The notes beneath the pieces were generated by a model. That model made no database searches. It was not told where the DNA came from and saw nothing but the letters and a program-made list of their open reading frames with translations. A program made the translations under genes and the position numbers. Positions 1 to 7,098 of a DNA stretch of 13,521 nucleotides are shown one piece after another; within the stretch, counting starts at the first letter, position 1, and each line of letters begins with the position of its first letter. This DNA is from Alphaproteobacteria bacterium (lineage in GTDB: Bacteria > Pseudomonadota > Alphaproteobacteria > Sneathiellales > Sneathiellaceae), in assembly GCA_006226265.1 (NCBI GenBank), contig SBHH01000119.1:1-13521 (forward strand), read 5' to 3'.

Positions 1-1
1 G

Positions 2-730
2 CGACTGCCGCAATCGCTGATCAATGAAGGCAGAAGGAAACTTGCCGAAAATCGTGCAGTACTTGACGCAATCTCGAAAGAATATGGTGTGCAGCCGCGC
101 TTCGTCGTCGCTCTTTGGGGGGTGGAGACACGCTTTGGCAAATATACTGGCAAGTTCAGCGTGATCGACGCGCTAACGACGCTCGCCTATGATAACCGCC
201 GCGCGGCCTATTTTCGAAAGGAACTTCTGCTTGCGCTTCGCATCCTTGATGAGGATCATATCAGTGTCGAGGAGATGAAAGGCTCCTGGGCCGGGGCGAT
301 GGGCCAGTCGCAGTTCATGCCATCGAGTTTCGTCAATTTCGCGGTTGATCAGGACAAGGACGGCAAGCGCGATATCTGGGGCACCCGCGCCGATGTTTTT
401 GCCTCTGCGGCCAATTACCTTGCAAAATCCGGCTGGAAAGGCGATCAAACATGGGGCAGGGAAGTCGCGCTCCCCAAAGGCTTCGATCCCTCACTCGTCG
501 ATCTCAATGTGGAGAAGCCGATGCACGAATGGCAGGCACTCGGTGTCCGGAAAGCGGATGGCAATAATCTGCCGGGCCGCCAGCTCATGGGCTCTCTTGT
601 GCAGCCGAAAGGCGGGAACGGTCAGACCTTCCTCGTCTATAACAATTACCGGACGATCCTGAAATGGAACCGGTCGACCTATTTCGCCATGTCCGTCGGA
701 CGGCTCGCCGATCTGATCGGTGGCTCATGA
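2..730 (+). CDS. Lytic murein transglycosylase, MltB-like (5' end missing)
   Basis: This is the C-terminal part (242 codons) of a soluble or membrane-attached lytic transglycosylase that cleaves the MurNAc-GlcNAc bond of peptidoglycan and forms 1,6-anhydroMurNAc in the periplasm. The frame is open from the first bases of the window, so the start, signal peptide and N-terminus lie upstream; the GTG at 89 is an internal codon. Family hallmarks are visible: WGVETRFG with the presumed catalytic Glu at 125-127, then GSWAGAMGQSQFMPSS, then DKDGKRDIWGTRADVFASAA, and a C-terminal stretch with YNNYRTILKWNRS. These match the MltB/Slt35 family (SLT_2 fold, GH103). rlpA starts 30 bp downstream, so the two are probably co-transcribed. 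The family call is secure; the exact subgroup (MltB or a paralogue) is not. Confidence 0.93.
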   Translation, partial: RLPQSLINEGRRKLAENRAVLDAISKEYGVQPRFVVALWGVETRFGKYTGKFSVIDALTTLAYDNRRAAYFRKELLLALRILDEDHISVEEMKGSWAGAMGQSQFMPSSFVNFAVDQDKDGKRDIWGTRADVFASAANYLAKSGWKGDQTWGREVALPKGFDPSLVDLNVEKPMHEWQALGVRKADGNNLPGRQLMGSLVQPKGGNGQTFLVYNNYRTILKWNRSTYFAMSVGRLADLIGGS

Positions 731-760
731 TCCTCGGAAAACGGAAAGTAAAGTGAGTAG

Positions 761-1777
761 ATGATTATGAGGGGAATGCAGAAATCCGGAATTGTGCTGA
801 CGGCAACCGCTGCCCTATTGCTGGCCGGTTGTTCCGAGGTGGATCTGATCAGCTATGGTGCGAAGAAATACCATGCCCGCCACACCCCAACGGCCACAGC
901 GAATAGTGGCGTCGATCGCGGCACACCGAAAATCGGCAAACCCTATCAGGTGGATGGCGTCTGGTACTATCCGGCGGCGGATGAGGGCTATGACGAGACG
1001 GGTATTGCCTCCTGGTATGGAGAACCTTTCCATGGCCGACCGACGGCGAACGGCGCAATCTACGACATGAACCAGCTAACGGCGGCGCATAAGACACTGC
1101 CGTTACCGACGGATGTCCGGGTCACCAATCTGGAGAACGGTCGCTCCATCATCGTGACGGTGAATGACCGTGGCCCCTTCGTGCATTCGCGTATTATCGA
1201 CCTCTCCTACAAGGCGGCAACACTTCTCGGATTTGCCAAGCAGGGAACGGCAAAAGTCCGTGTACAGGTGGTTCACGACGGCACACCAAATGGCGACAAG
1301 ATGATCATTGCCCAGCCCAGAATCACGGATGAGGAAAAGAACAATGTTGCGGCCGCACCGCAGAAGATTGTTGTTGCCGATGCACTGGAACCACCAAGCG
1401 GGGCAAGTTCCGTGCGCCCGAAGGCCGAGGCCCTGCCGGAGCCGAAAGTTTCATCCGCAGGCGGGCCTGTGCTGAAAACAGCTTCCGTCGCCTTACCCGA
1501 CACGGCAACGTCAAAATCGGATATGGTCACTGTACAGCCGGTCGGTGACAGCGAAATTTTTATTCAGGCGGGCGCCTTTGTCGATTATAATAACGCCAAC
1601 ATCCTGAGTGCACGTCTCTCGGCACTCGGTCCCACCAAGGTCAGCCAGGCGCTGGTCAACGGTCAGGATTTCTACAGGGTGCGCATTGGACCGGTTGAAA
1701 CGACGGAAGAGGCCGACCAGCTTCTTGAAAACCTGATCAACACGGGCCACAAGGATGCCCGTATCATTATCGAATAA
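761..1777 (+). CDS. rlpA: RlpA-type septal lytic transglycosylase lipoprotein with SPOR domain
   Basis: The 338-residue protein has a lipoprotein signal with lipobox LAGC (lipidated Cys24), a double-psi beta-barrel RlpA domain at about residues 80-172 (GIASWYG, LTAAHKTLPLP, VNDRGPF), a low-complexity linker at about 190-264 and a C-terminal SPOR domain at 265-338 (EIFIQAGAF ... FYRVRIGP). RlpA proteins cleave glycan strands lacking stem peptides, and SPOR domains bind such denuded strands at the septum. The proposed catalytic His110 and Asp136 are present. The acidic residue normally found in the motif ANGE-x-Y/F-D is Ala99 here (codon GCA), which is unusual. The ATG at 761 gives the full signal peptide; in-frame ATGs at 767 and 776 are alternatives. 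It lies between mltB-like and dacC, a common alphaproteobacterial arrangement. Confidence 0.95.
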   Translation: MIMRGMQKSGIVLTATAALLLAGCSEVDLISYGAKKYHARHTPTATANSGVDRGTPKIGKPYQVDGVWYYPAADEGYDETGIASWYGEPFHGRPTANGAIYDMNQLTAAHKTLPLPTDVRVTNLENGRSIIVTVNDRGPFVHSRIIDLSYKAATLLGFAKQGTAKVRVQVVHDGTPNGDKMIIAQPRITDEEKNNVAAAPQKIVVADALEPPSGASSVRPKAEALPEPKVSSAGGPVLKTASVALPDTATSKSDMVTVQPVGDSEIFIQAGAFVDYNNANILSARLSALGPTKVSQALVNGQDFYRVRIGPVETTEEADQLLENLINTGHKDARIIIE

Positions 1778-1888
1778 GTTGCCTTAAAGTTGGCCAAATG
1801 ATGGCATAACACGCAAGCGGCCCGGCAGCAGCATCTGACTTTCCGATGCGCCGGCCCCGCACAAAAACTGACAGAAAGACAAGGACGC

Positions 1889-3046
1889 ATGCCGGATCTG
1901 ACATCAAAAATGAACCGTATTCTTCTCCTGATGATGATTTCCCTCGCCGTGATGATGACGGCGGCCCGGGCGGATACCATCGACACTCCGGCCAAGCAGG
2001 CCTTCATTTTTGATATCAATACAGGCACGGTGCTTCTTGAAAAGAACGCAGATCAGTTGATGCATCCCGCCTCGATGAGCAAGCTAATGACCGTCACGCT
2101 CCTGCTCGACCGCCTGAAAGACGGCTCTATCAAACTCGACGATACCTTTCCGGTCAGCGAGAAAGCCTGGAAAAAAGGTGGGTCGAAAATGTTTGTGAAA
2201 GTGGATACCCGCGTTTCCGTCCATGATTTGCTGAGGGGGATTGTGGTTCAGTCGGGCAATGACGCCTGCATCGTGGTGGCAGAAGGACTTGCCGGTTCGG
2301 AAGAAGCCTTCGCCAAGAAGATGACCGCACGGGCCCGCGAAATCGGTCTTGAAAAAAGCACCTTCAAAAATGCCACCGGTTGGCCGGACCCCGAACATCT
2401 GATGACTGCGCGGGAACTGGCCTTGCTCGCCAAATACATCATCGTCAACTTTCCGAAATATTACGAACTGTTCGGCGAAAAGGAATTCACCTACAGCGGC
2501 ATCAAGCAGGGCAACCGCAACCCGCTGCTCTATAAAGACAATGGCGCGGATGGTCTCAAGACCGGTCATACGGAAGATTCAGGCTATGGCCTCGTCGGCT
2601 CCGCCAAGCGGGACGGGCGGCGCATCGTGCTGGTCGTGAACGGCCTTGGCAGCGCCAAGGAACGGAGCCGGGAAGGGGAGCGTCTCCTCGAATGGGCATT
2701 CCGCGAATATGACAACTATGCCCTCTTCAAGGCGGGCGATGTGGTCGATAACGCCCAGGTCTGGCTTGGCAGCAAGGATACTGTCCCCCTTACGCTGGAG
2801 AAGAACCTGCTCGTCACCCTCTCGCATCAACAACGGAAATCCATGACCGTCAAGGTGACCTATGATCAGCCGATACCGGCCCCCATCGTGAAAGGCACGC
2901 CGGTCGCGCAGCTGACCGTCGCGGCGCCCGGCATGAATACGGTAACGGCACCGCTCGTTGCGGCCGAAGATGTGACCGTTCCCGGACCGTTCAAGCGGCT
3001 GACTTCAGCTGTCGAATATCTGGTTTTCGGCCCGTCCACGAACTAG
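1889..3046 (+). CDS. dacC: D-alanyl-D-alanine carboxypeptidase (class A low-mass PBP, PBP5/6 type)
   Basis: This 385-residue periplasmic DD-carboxypeptidase trims the terminal D-Ala from peptidoglycan pentapeptides. The signal peptide ends in AARA before Asp29. All three penicillin-binding motifs are present: S62-M-S-K65 (acyl-enzyme Ser62), S122-G-N and K224-T-G. After the transpeptidase-like domain comes a PBP5 C-terminal beta domain (about 285-360) and an amphipathic tail (FKRLTSAVEYLVFG) that would hold the enzyme to the outer face of the inner membrane. The ATG at 1889 has AAGGA just upstream; ATG 1910 (Met8) would give a more compact signal peptide and cannot be excluded. A 111-bp gap separates it from rlpA, so it may have its own promoter. 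tmk follows after 3 bp. Paralogue naming (dacA, dacC or dacF) is by convention only. Confidence 0.95.
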   Translation: MPDLTSKMNRILLLMMISLAVMMTAARADTIDTPAKQAFIFDINTGTVLLEKNADQLMHPASMSKLMTVTLLLDRLKDGSIKLDDTFPVSEKAWKKGGSKMFVKVDTRVSVHDLLRGIVVQSGNDACIVVAEGLAGSEEAFAKKMTARAREIGLEKSTFKNATGWPDPEHLMTARELALLAKYIIVNFPKYYELFGEKEFTYSGIKQGNRNPLLYKDNGADGLKTGHTEDSGYGLVGSAKRDGRRIVLVVNGLGSAKERSREGERLLEWAFREYDNYALFKAGDVVDNAQVWLGSKDTVPLTLEKNLLVTLSHQQRKSMTVKVTYDQPIPAPIVKGTPVAQLTVAAPGMNTVTAPLVAAEDVTVPGPFKRLTSAVEYLVFGPSTN

Positions 3047-3049
3047 GCA

Positions 3050-3697
3050 ATGACAAGCGGCATTCTTTCCGGGCGCGGAAAATTCATCACTCTTGAAGGG
3101 GGCGACGGCAGCGGCAAGTCGACGCAAAGCCGACTTCTGCAGGCCTTTCTGAAAGAAAAGGGCGCGGATTGCCTTCTGACAAGAGAACCCGGTGGCGCGC
3201 CCGGTGCCGATGAAATCCGCGAACTGATCCTGACAGGAGAGCCGGAGCGCTGGGACGCCGTGGGAGAGACGCTTCTTTTCTATGCCGCCAGACGCAACCA
3301 TCTTCGCCTGACGATTGAGCCTGCACTTGCCGCGGGCCGTTTTGTCATTTCCGACCGCTTCGCCGACAGCACCATGGCCTATCAGGGCTACGGCAACCAG
3401 CTTGGCGTCGCCGCCGTTCAGAAAATCCATGATTTCGCCATCGGCGATTTCGCGCCTGACCTTACCTTCATCCTCGATCTCCCGGCGGAGGAAGGATTGC
3501 GCCGCACCGAAGGCCGCCTTCATAACGAGGATCGCTTCGAGAAGATGGACCTTTCCTTTCATGAACGATTGAGAGAGGGATTTCTTTCAATCGCCCGCGA
3601 AAACCCCGCGCGTTGCTTCGTGCTGGACGCCTCCCGCCCTGTGGGCGACATTCAGGCGGAGATGCGGGAGCAGCTTGACCAGAGGCTGTTCAGGTGA
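3050..3697 (+). CDS. tmk: Thymidylate kinase (dTMP kinase)
   Basis: This cytoplasmic enzyme phosphorylates dTMP to dTDP with ATP, an essential step in dTTP supply. At 215 residues it is normal family length. The P-loop is G17-G-D-G-S-G-K-S24, followed by REPGG (46-50), the SDR motif (101-103) with the thymidine-binding region STMAYQGYG, and an arginine-rich LID at about 149-165 (GLRRTEGRLHNEDRFE). An Arg-bearing LID together with a P-loop lacking Arg fits the type II (E. coli-like) class. The start ATG lies 3 bp after the dacC stop with no strong Shine-Dalgarno, which suggests translational coupling to dacC. It overlaps holB by 4 bp (GTGA). Confidence 0.97.
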   Translation: MTSGILSGRGKFITLEGGDGSGKSTQSRLLQAFLKEKGADCLLTREPGGAPGADEIRELILTGEPERWDAVGETLLFYAARRNHLRLTIEPALAAGRFVISDRFADSTMAYQGYGNQLGVAAVQKIHDFAIGDFAPDLTFILDLPAEEGLRRTEGRLHNEDRFEKMDLSFHERLREGFLSIARENPARCFVLDASRPVGDIQAEMREQLDQRLFR

Positions 3698-4794
3698 GCG
3701 ATATACCCGAAGCCGACAAGCTGGAGCATTATCCCCATCCGCGCGATTGCGCGCATCTTATCGGGCATGAGGCGGCGGAAAAAGTCTTTCTCGATAACTT
3801 CAACAGCGGCCGGTTCCATCATGCCTGGCTCGTGACCGGCGCCAAGGGTGTCGGCAAGGCGAGCTTCGCCTATCGCGCGGCAAAGTTCATCCTGAGCCAG
3901 CCGGAAGGGGGAGGGGGCGACCTTTTCGGCCCGCCGGACAGCCTCGACGTTGCCGAAGGCACCCCGTCGCTCGCGCTCATCCGCGCGGGCTCGCATCCCG
4001 GGCTCGCCGTCCTGAGACGCAAATATGATCCGAAAGACAAGAAAGTTCCCACCGTCATTCGGGTCAAGGACGTGCGAGATCTGGCAAATTTCTTTCAGCT
4101 AACAGTCGCGAATGATCACTGGCGCGTCGTGATCGTCGATCCGGTCGATGAAATGAATTCGAACGCCGCCAACGCCATCCTGAAAATACTGGAAGAACCG
4201 CCAGAGCGGACTTTGTTCCTGCTTCTTTCCCATACGCCGGCGGGGCTGCTGCCGACCATTCGCTCCCGCTGCCGTCAGCTCGCGCTCCGCCCCCTCGGCG
4301 ATGACGCCATGCGAAACGTTCTCGCGCCCTATTCCGAGACCATTTCACCCGATCAGCTTGATATGCTTCTGGCGCTTGCCGAAGGCAGTCCGGGCAAGGC
4401 GCTTCAGATGCTGGATGCCGGCGGACTTGACATCTTCGCCGGGCTTCTCGACATATTGAAGGAATATCCGCGGCTGGATGCAGAGAAAATGCACGGCCTT
4501 GCCGACCTTGCCGCGAAGAAGGACGGGGAAGGGGTCTATCGTACCTTTTGTGAGCTCTACCCCTGGTGGCTGTCGCGCCTTGTCCGGACGGGAAGCCAGG
4601 AATTTGACAAGAGCAGCCCCTTGCTCCCCGGCGAGCAGGTGGTCATGCAGCGGCTTCTGAACCGTCACGCGCCGCATAAATGGGCCGACCTCTGGGAAGC
4701 GGGCAACCGGCTGATGAAAAAAGCGGACAGCGTCAATCTCGACCGCAAACAGGTTGTGCTCAACCTGTTTTTGAATGTAGAACGCATGAATTAA
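3694..4794 (+). CDS. holB: DNA polymerase III delta' subunit (clamp loader)
   Basis: Delta' is the stator of the clamp-loader complex that places the beta clamp on primed DNA. The 366-residue protein has an AAA+ fold with GAKGVGKAS at 49-57, where the usual GKS/T is GKA-S; this fits delta' subunits, which are generally not active ATPases. A Walker-B-like segment VVIVDPVDEMN (145-155), the NAANAILKILEEPP block (158-170) and the sensor SRC motif (191-193) follow. The four zinc-binding cysteines of E. coli delta' have no counterpart here. The start is a GTG whose last three bases overlap the tmk stop. The next gene, tatD, begins 26 bp later. Confidence 0.95.
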   Translation: MSDIPEADKLEHYPHPRDCAHLIGHEAAEKVFLDNFNSGRFHHAWLVTGAKGVGKASFAYRAAKFILSQPEGGGGDLFGPPDSLDVAEGTPSLALIRAGSHPGLAVLRRKYDPKDKKVPTVIRVKDVRDLANFFQLTVANDHWRVVIVDPVDEMNSNAANAILKILEEPPERTLFLLLSHTPAGLLPTIRSRCRQLALRPLGDDAMRNVLAPYSETISPDQLDMLLALAEGSPGKALQMLDAGGLDIFAGLLDILKEYPRLDAEKMHGLADLAAKKDGEGVYRTFCELYPWWLSRLVRTGSQEFDKSSPLLPGEQVVMQRLLNRHAPHKWADLWEAGNRLMKKADSVNLDRKQVVLNLFLNVERMN

Positions 4795-4820
4795 GAAAAA
4801 CACGAACCTTTGGAAATATC

Positions 4821-5606
4821 ATGCTGGTGGATAGTCATTGTCATCTGAATTTCGAACAGCTCTCAAGCGATCTTGACGGCGTGGTCGCACGCGCGGGCGA
4901 GGCGGGGATCGGCCATATGCTGACCATCGGCACGAAACTCCGCGAATTCGCGGGCGTGCGCGCGATTGCCGAACAATATGACAATATCCATTGCTCCGTC
5001 GGGGTGCATCCGCATGAGGCCGAAAGCGAGGCCGAGGATGTCACGACGGCCCATCTTGTGGAGCTTGCCACCCATCCCAAAGTCGTCGGCATCGGCGAGA
5101 CGGGTCTTGATTATTTCTATGAACATGCGCCGCGTGACTTGCAGAAGAAATCCTTTCGCCTGCATATCGCGGCGGCGCGGGAGGCGGGCCTGCCGCTCAT
5201 CGTCCATACCCGAAATGCCGACGAAGACACCATTGGCATCCTGCATGAAGAGTACGAAAAAGGGCCGTTTCCGGGGGTTATCCATTGTTTCAGCTCCGGC
5301 TGGGAAGTCGCTGAAAAATCGATGGAAATCGGCTTTTATATCTCCATTTCCGGGATCGTTACCTTTAAGGCGGCGGAAGAGCTTCGCGAGCATGTCGCGA
5401 ACATCCCGATGGAGAAACTGTTGGTGGAGACGGATTCCCCGTATCTTGCGCCGGTGCCCATGCGCGGCAAGTCGAATGAGCCATCCTTCGTGCGCCATAC
5501 GGCAGCGAAAGTCGCGGAATTAAAGGGCGTCGATGCGGACGAACTTGCTGCCCGGACGACCGACAATTTCTTCAAACTTTTCAACAAGATAGAACGGAAA
5601 ATCTGA
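4821..5606 (+). CDS. tatD: TatD-family metal-dependent hydrolase / putative DNase
   Basis: This is a 261-residue TIM-barrel amidohydrolase-superfamily protein. The metal ligands are recognisable in order: H6-x-H8 in DSHCHL, E93 in GIGETGLDY, H129 in IVHTR, H155 in VIHCF and D205 in ETDSPYLAP. Relatives have metal-dependent 3'-exonuclease activity and are linked to DNA repair or DNA turnover; the physiological substrate here is inferred. The frame is open upstream into holB, but ATG 4821 is preferred because the protein then begins MLVDSHCHL exactly as in the family and GGA lies about 7 bases upstream. Its stop shares one base with the start of the next gene (TGATG), so the two are translationally coupled. 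Confidence 0.94.
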   Translation: MLVDSHCHLNFEQLSSDLDGVVARAGEAGIGHMLTIGTKLREFAGVRAIAEQYDNIHCSVGVHPHEAESEAEDVTTAHLVELATHPKVVGIGETGLDYFYEHAPRDLQKKSFRLHIAAAREAGLPLIVHTRNADEDTIGILHEEYEKGPFPGVIHCFSSGWEVAEKSMEIGFYISISGIVTFKAAEELREHVANIPMEKLLVETDSPYLAPVPMRGKSNEPSFVRHTAAKVAELKGVDADELAARTTDNFFKLFNKIERKI

Positions 5607-6364
5607 TGGAAGTGACAATCCTAGGATGCGGCACTTCCGGCGGGGTGCCACGCATCGGCAATGAATGGGGCGCCTGCGATCCGAAGGAGCCTAGAAACCG
5701 GCGGCGGCGCTGCTCCATTCTGGTGCGGAACAAAGAAACGCAAGTCCTGATCGACACATCGCCCGATATCCGGGAGCAGCTTCTCGATGCCGACATCAAG
5801 GATCTCGACGGCGTCGTCTGGACCCATGAACATGCGGACCAGTGTCATGGCATTGACGAGCTTCGCGTGCTGGCGATCCGGAAAAGGGCGCGGGTCGATG
5901 TCTGGGGTGACAAGAAGACCCTTGATATCCTGACGCGGAGATTTGACTATTGTTTTGAACAACTTAACGGAAATCCTTATCCCGCCATCCTGAAACAGCA
6001 TCTGATCGAAGGACCGTTCAGCATTGGCGATATCGACTTTATTCCGTTCGATCAGGATCATGGCAGTATCACGAGCCTCGGCTTTCGTATGGGGCCGATT
6101 GGCTATTCCAACGATCTGGTCAATCTCGACGACGCGGCCTTCGAAATTCTGGATGGCGTCGATACCTGGATCGTCGATGCCATGCGCTATACGCCGCATC
6201 CGACGCATGTGAATCTCGAAACCGCACTCAAATGGATCGAGCGGTTGAAGCCGCGCCGGGCGGTGCTCACCAACATGCATGTCGATCTCGATTACCGGAC
6301 GCTTCTGAAGGAACTTCCCGAAGGCGTCGAGCCGGCCTATGACGGCATGGTAATTTCCGCCTGA
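5606..6364 (+). CDS. PhnP-like metallo-beta-lactamase-fold hydrolase
   Basis: This 252-residue cytoplasmic MBL-fold hydrolase shows a complete dinuclear metal motif: H74-x-H76-x-D78-x-x-H81 in THEHADQCHG. Further candidate ligands are His152, Asp170 in YSND, and His225 in NMHVDLDY. The N-terminal LGCGTSGGVPRIG and the cysteine-containing segment to residue 36 resemble the PhnP group, whose best-known member is a cyclic ribose-phosphate phosphodiesterase in phosphonate breakdown. No phn genes are nearby, so that role should not be assumed. In many alphaproteobacteria this gene follows tatD as it does here. The substrate is unknown. It is the last gene of the left-hand + strand cluster. Confidence 0.9.
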   Translation: MEVTILGCGTSGGVPRIGNEWGACDPKEPRNRRRRCSILVRNKETQVLIDTSPDIREQLLDADIKDLDGVVWTHEHADQCHGIDELRVLAIRKRARVDVWGDKKTLDILTRRFDYCFEQLNGNPYPAILKQHLIEGPFSIGDIDFIPFDQDHGSITSLGFRMGPIGYSNDLVNLDDAAFEILDGVDTWIVDAMRYTPHPTHVNLETALKWIERLKPRRAVLTNMHVDLDYRTLLKELPEGVEPAYDGMVISA

Positions 6365-6595
6365 GGACCATAGCGGCAAACGCCATCAAAAACGAACCCT
6401 CGATTTCAGGGCGCTCAGCATTTGAATTCGTATCATAGCAGCCTGACGGTCCTAAAAATAAGGGTTCGGATAACGGGCGTGAGCAGCTAACGGGTAATGT
6501 CAGCAGGATCAGAAGATCGGGCCGCGACATAAGCATTATGCGATCCAAAAGAAGAGCGGTGGAACAATTTATATTTACCAACGGTCTACATGCAG

Positions 6596-6622
6596 TGGAG
6601 CGGGATAACGCATCCCGCTTCA
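6596..6622. repeat. Inverted repeat (11-bp stem, 5-nt loop)
   Basis: TGGAGCGGGAT and ATCCCGCTTCA flank the loop AACGC. All 11 positions pair as RNA, one of them as G-U, and the central eight (AGCGGGAT/ATCCCGCT) are perfect. No T-run lies beside it on either strand, so it is not a classic terminator. It may be a structured RNA element or a protein-binding site. Confidence 0.6.
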
Positions 6623-6733
6623 ATGAATGTGATGGGCGGCAAGCTCTGAATTTGCAATTCGCAAAAGAATACAAGCGCTTGCGATAACCATTGCGCCTCA
6701 TTAGTCCTTCCCCGCATCCTCACAAATATTTTC

Positions 6734-6749
6734 CATAATATAAATTATG
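6734..6749. repeat. AT-rich palindrome (operator-like)
   Basis: CATAAT and ATTATG are perfect inverted arms around ATAA, in the most AT-rich part of the intergenic region, about 350 bp before the DnaB-like gene. The shape fits a site for a dimeric regulator or an AT-rich promoter core. No convincing -35 element sits at the right distance, so its function is only a guess. Confidence 0.35.
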
Positions 6750-7089
6750 CGAAAAATTGATGCGAACAGGGAAACGCTGAATATTTGAAATGATGATCTC
6801 CCCCATCGACACGTGATCGCTCATTTTCATCTATTGCGAGCTGTGCCTCTCGGCCGATTGCGATGCGCTTATCCTTCGCGAACCGCTCCGCCGTCCGCTC
6901 CTGCAGTCTTCCAAAAACTTTTCCCGTCTTGAAATCGCAAGGCCATCTGGTAATCTCATTTCCTGGCGAAACTCACGCCTCCCCCCTTCAATCGGGAAAG
7001 CATTTGAATGCAGGGTTATCGATCCATCCTCAGATACCTTTGATCCGGGGTTTGAGCAGAAGAAGGGAATGCCCGGCGCCCCATGATTG

Positions 7090-7093
7090 GAGG
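7090..7093 (+). promoter_or_regulatory. Ribosome binding site that fixes the start of the DnaB-like gene
   Basis: GAGG, within TTGGAGG (7087-7093), lies 5 bases before ATG 7099. This strong Shine-Dalgarno shows that the TTG at 7087 is part of the binding site and that translation starts at 7099. Confidence 0.7.
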
Positions 7094-7098
7094 TTCCC

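Larger units (their letters stand above)
6365..7098. other. 734-bp region without a convincing gene
   Basis: No frame on either strand reads like a conserved protein. The longer open frames have no good ribosome binding site and low-complexity, Arg/Ser/Pro-rich translations. The segment at about 6720-6840 is clearly richer in A and T than the flanking genes. I see a strong hairpin (6596-6622), smaller inverted repeats (6651-6665 and the 10-bp palindrome CAAGCGCTTG near 6672) and an AT-rich palindrome (6734-6749). No T-run follows any hairpin, so no intrinsic terminator can be called. The region must hold the end of the left transcript and the promoter and leader of the DnaB-like gene. It could also hold a small RNA or the decayed remains of a gene, but nothing proves this. 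Confidence 0.6.

Noticed and set aside
4680-4820. A 47-codon N-terminal extension of TatD reaching into holB
   Set aside because: The TatD family begins at MLVDSHCHL, ATG 4821 has a suitable binding site, and the extension only shadows holB codons.
5621-6379. A 252-codon open frame on the - strand
   Set aside because: It lies almost entirely opposite the MBL-fold hydrolase, whose metal motifs are intact; its translation has no recognisable motif and is a mirror of the codon bias of the real gene.
6365-6480. A terminator after the MBL gene (CCCT...AGGG near 6397-6411, GGC-AAAC-GCC near 6374)
   Set aside because: Stems are only 3-4 bp and no T-run follows, so these do not qualify as intrinsic terminators.
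6455-6480. GGGTTCGGA resembling a tRNA T-loop
   Set aside because: No matching acceptor, D or anticodon stems can be found around it.
6538-6687. A 49-codon + strand frame starting at ATG 6538, part of an 83-codon open stretch
   Set aside because: There is no Shine-Dalgarno, no family resemblance I can recognise, and the strong hairpin lies within it. A decayed gene cannot be excluded but is not supported.
6267-6701. A 144-codon - strand frame reaching from the gap into the end of the MBL gene
   Set aside because: The composition is Arg/Ser/Leu/Cys-rich without any motif, no good ribosome binding site is visible and it overlaps a real gene by about 100 bp.
6417-7009. An 11-bp direct repeat AGCATTTGAAT at 6417-6427 and 6999-7009, considered as a target-site duplication
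   Set aside because: No inverted terminal repeats lie just inside the copies and no transposase is present; a chance 11-mer repeat in a gap this size is not very rare.
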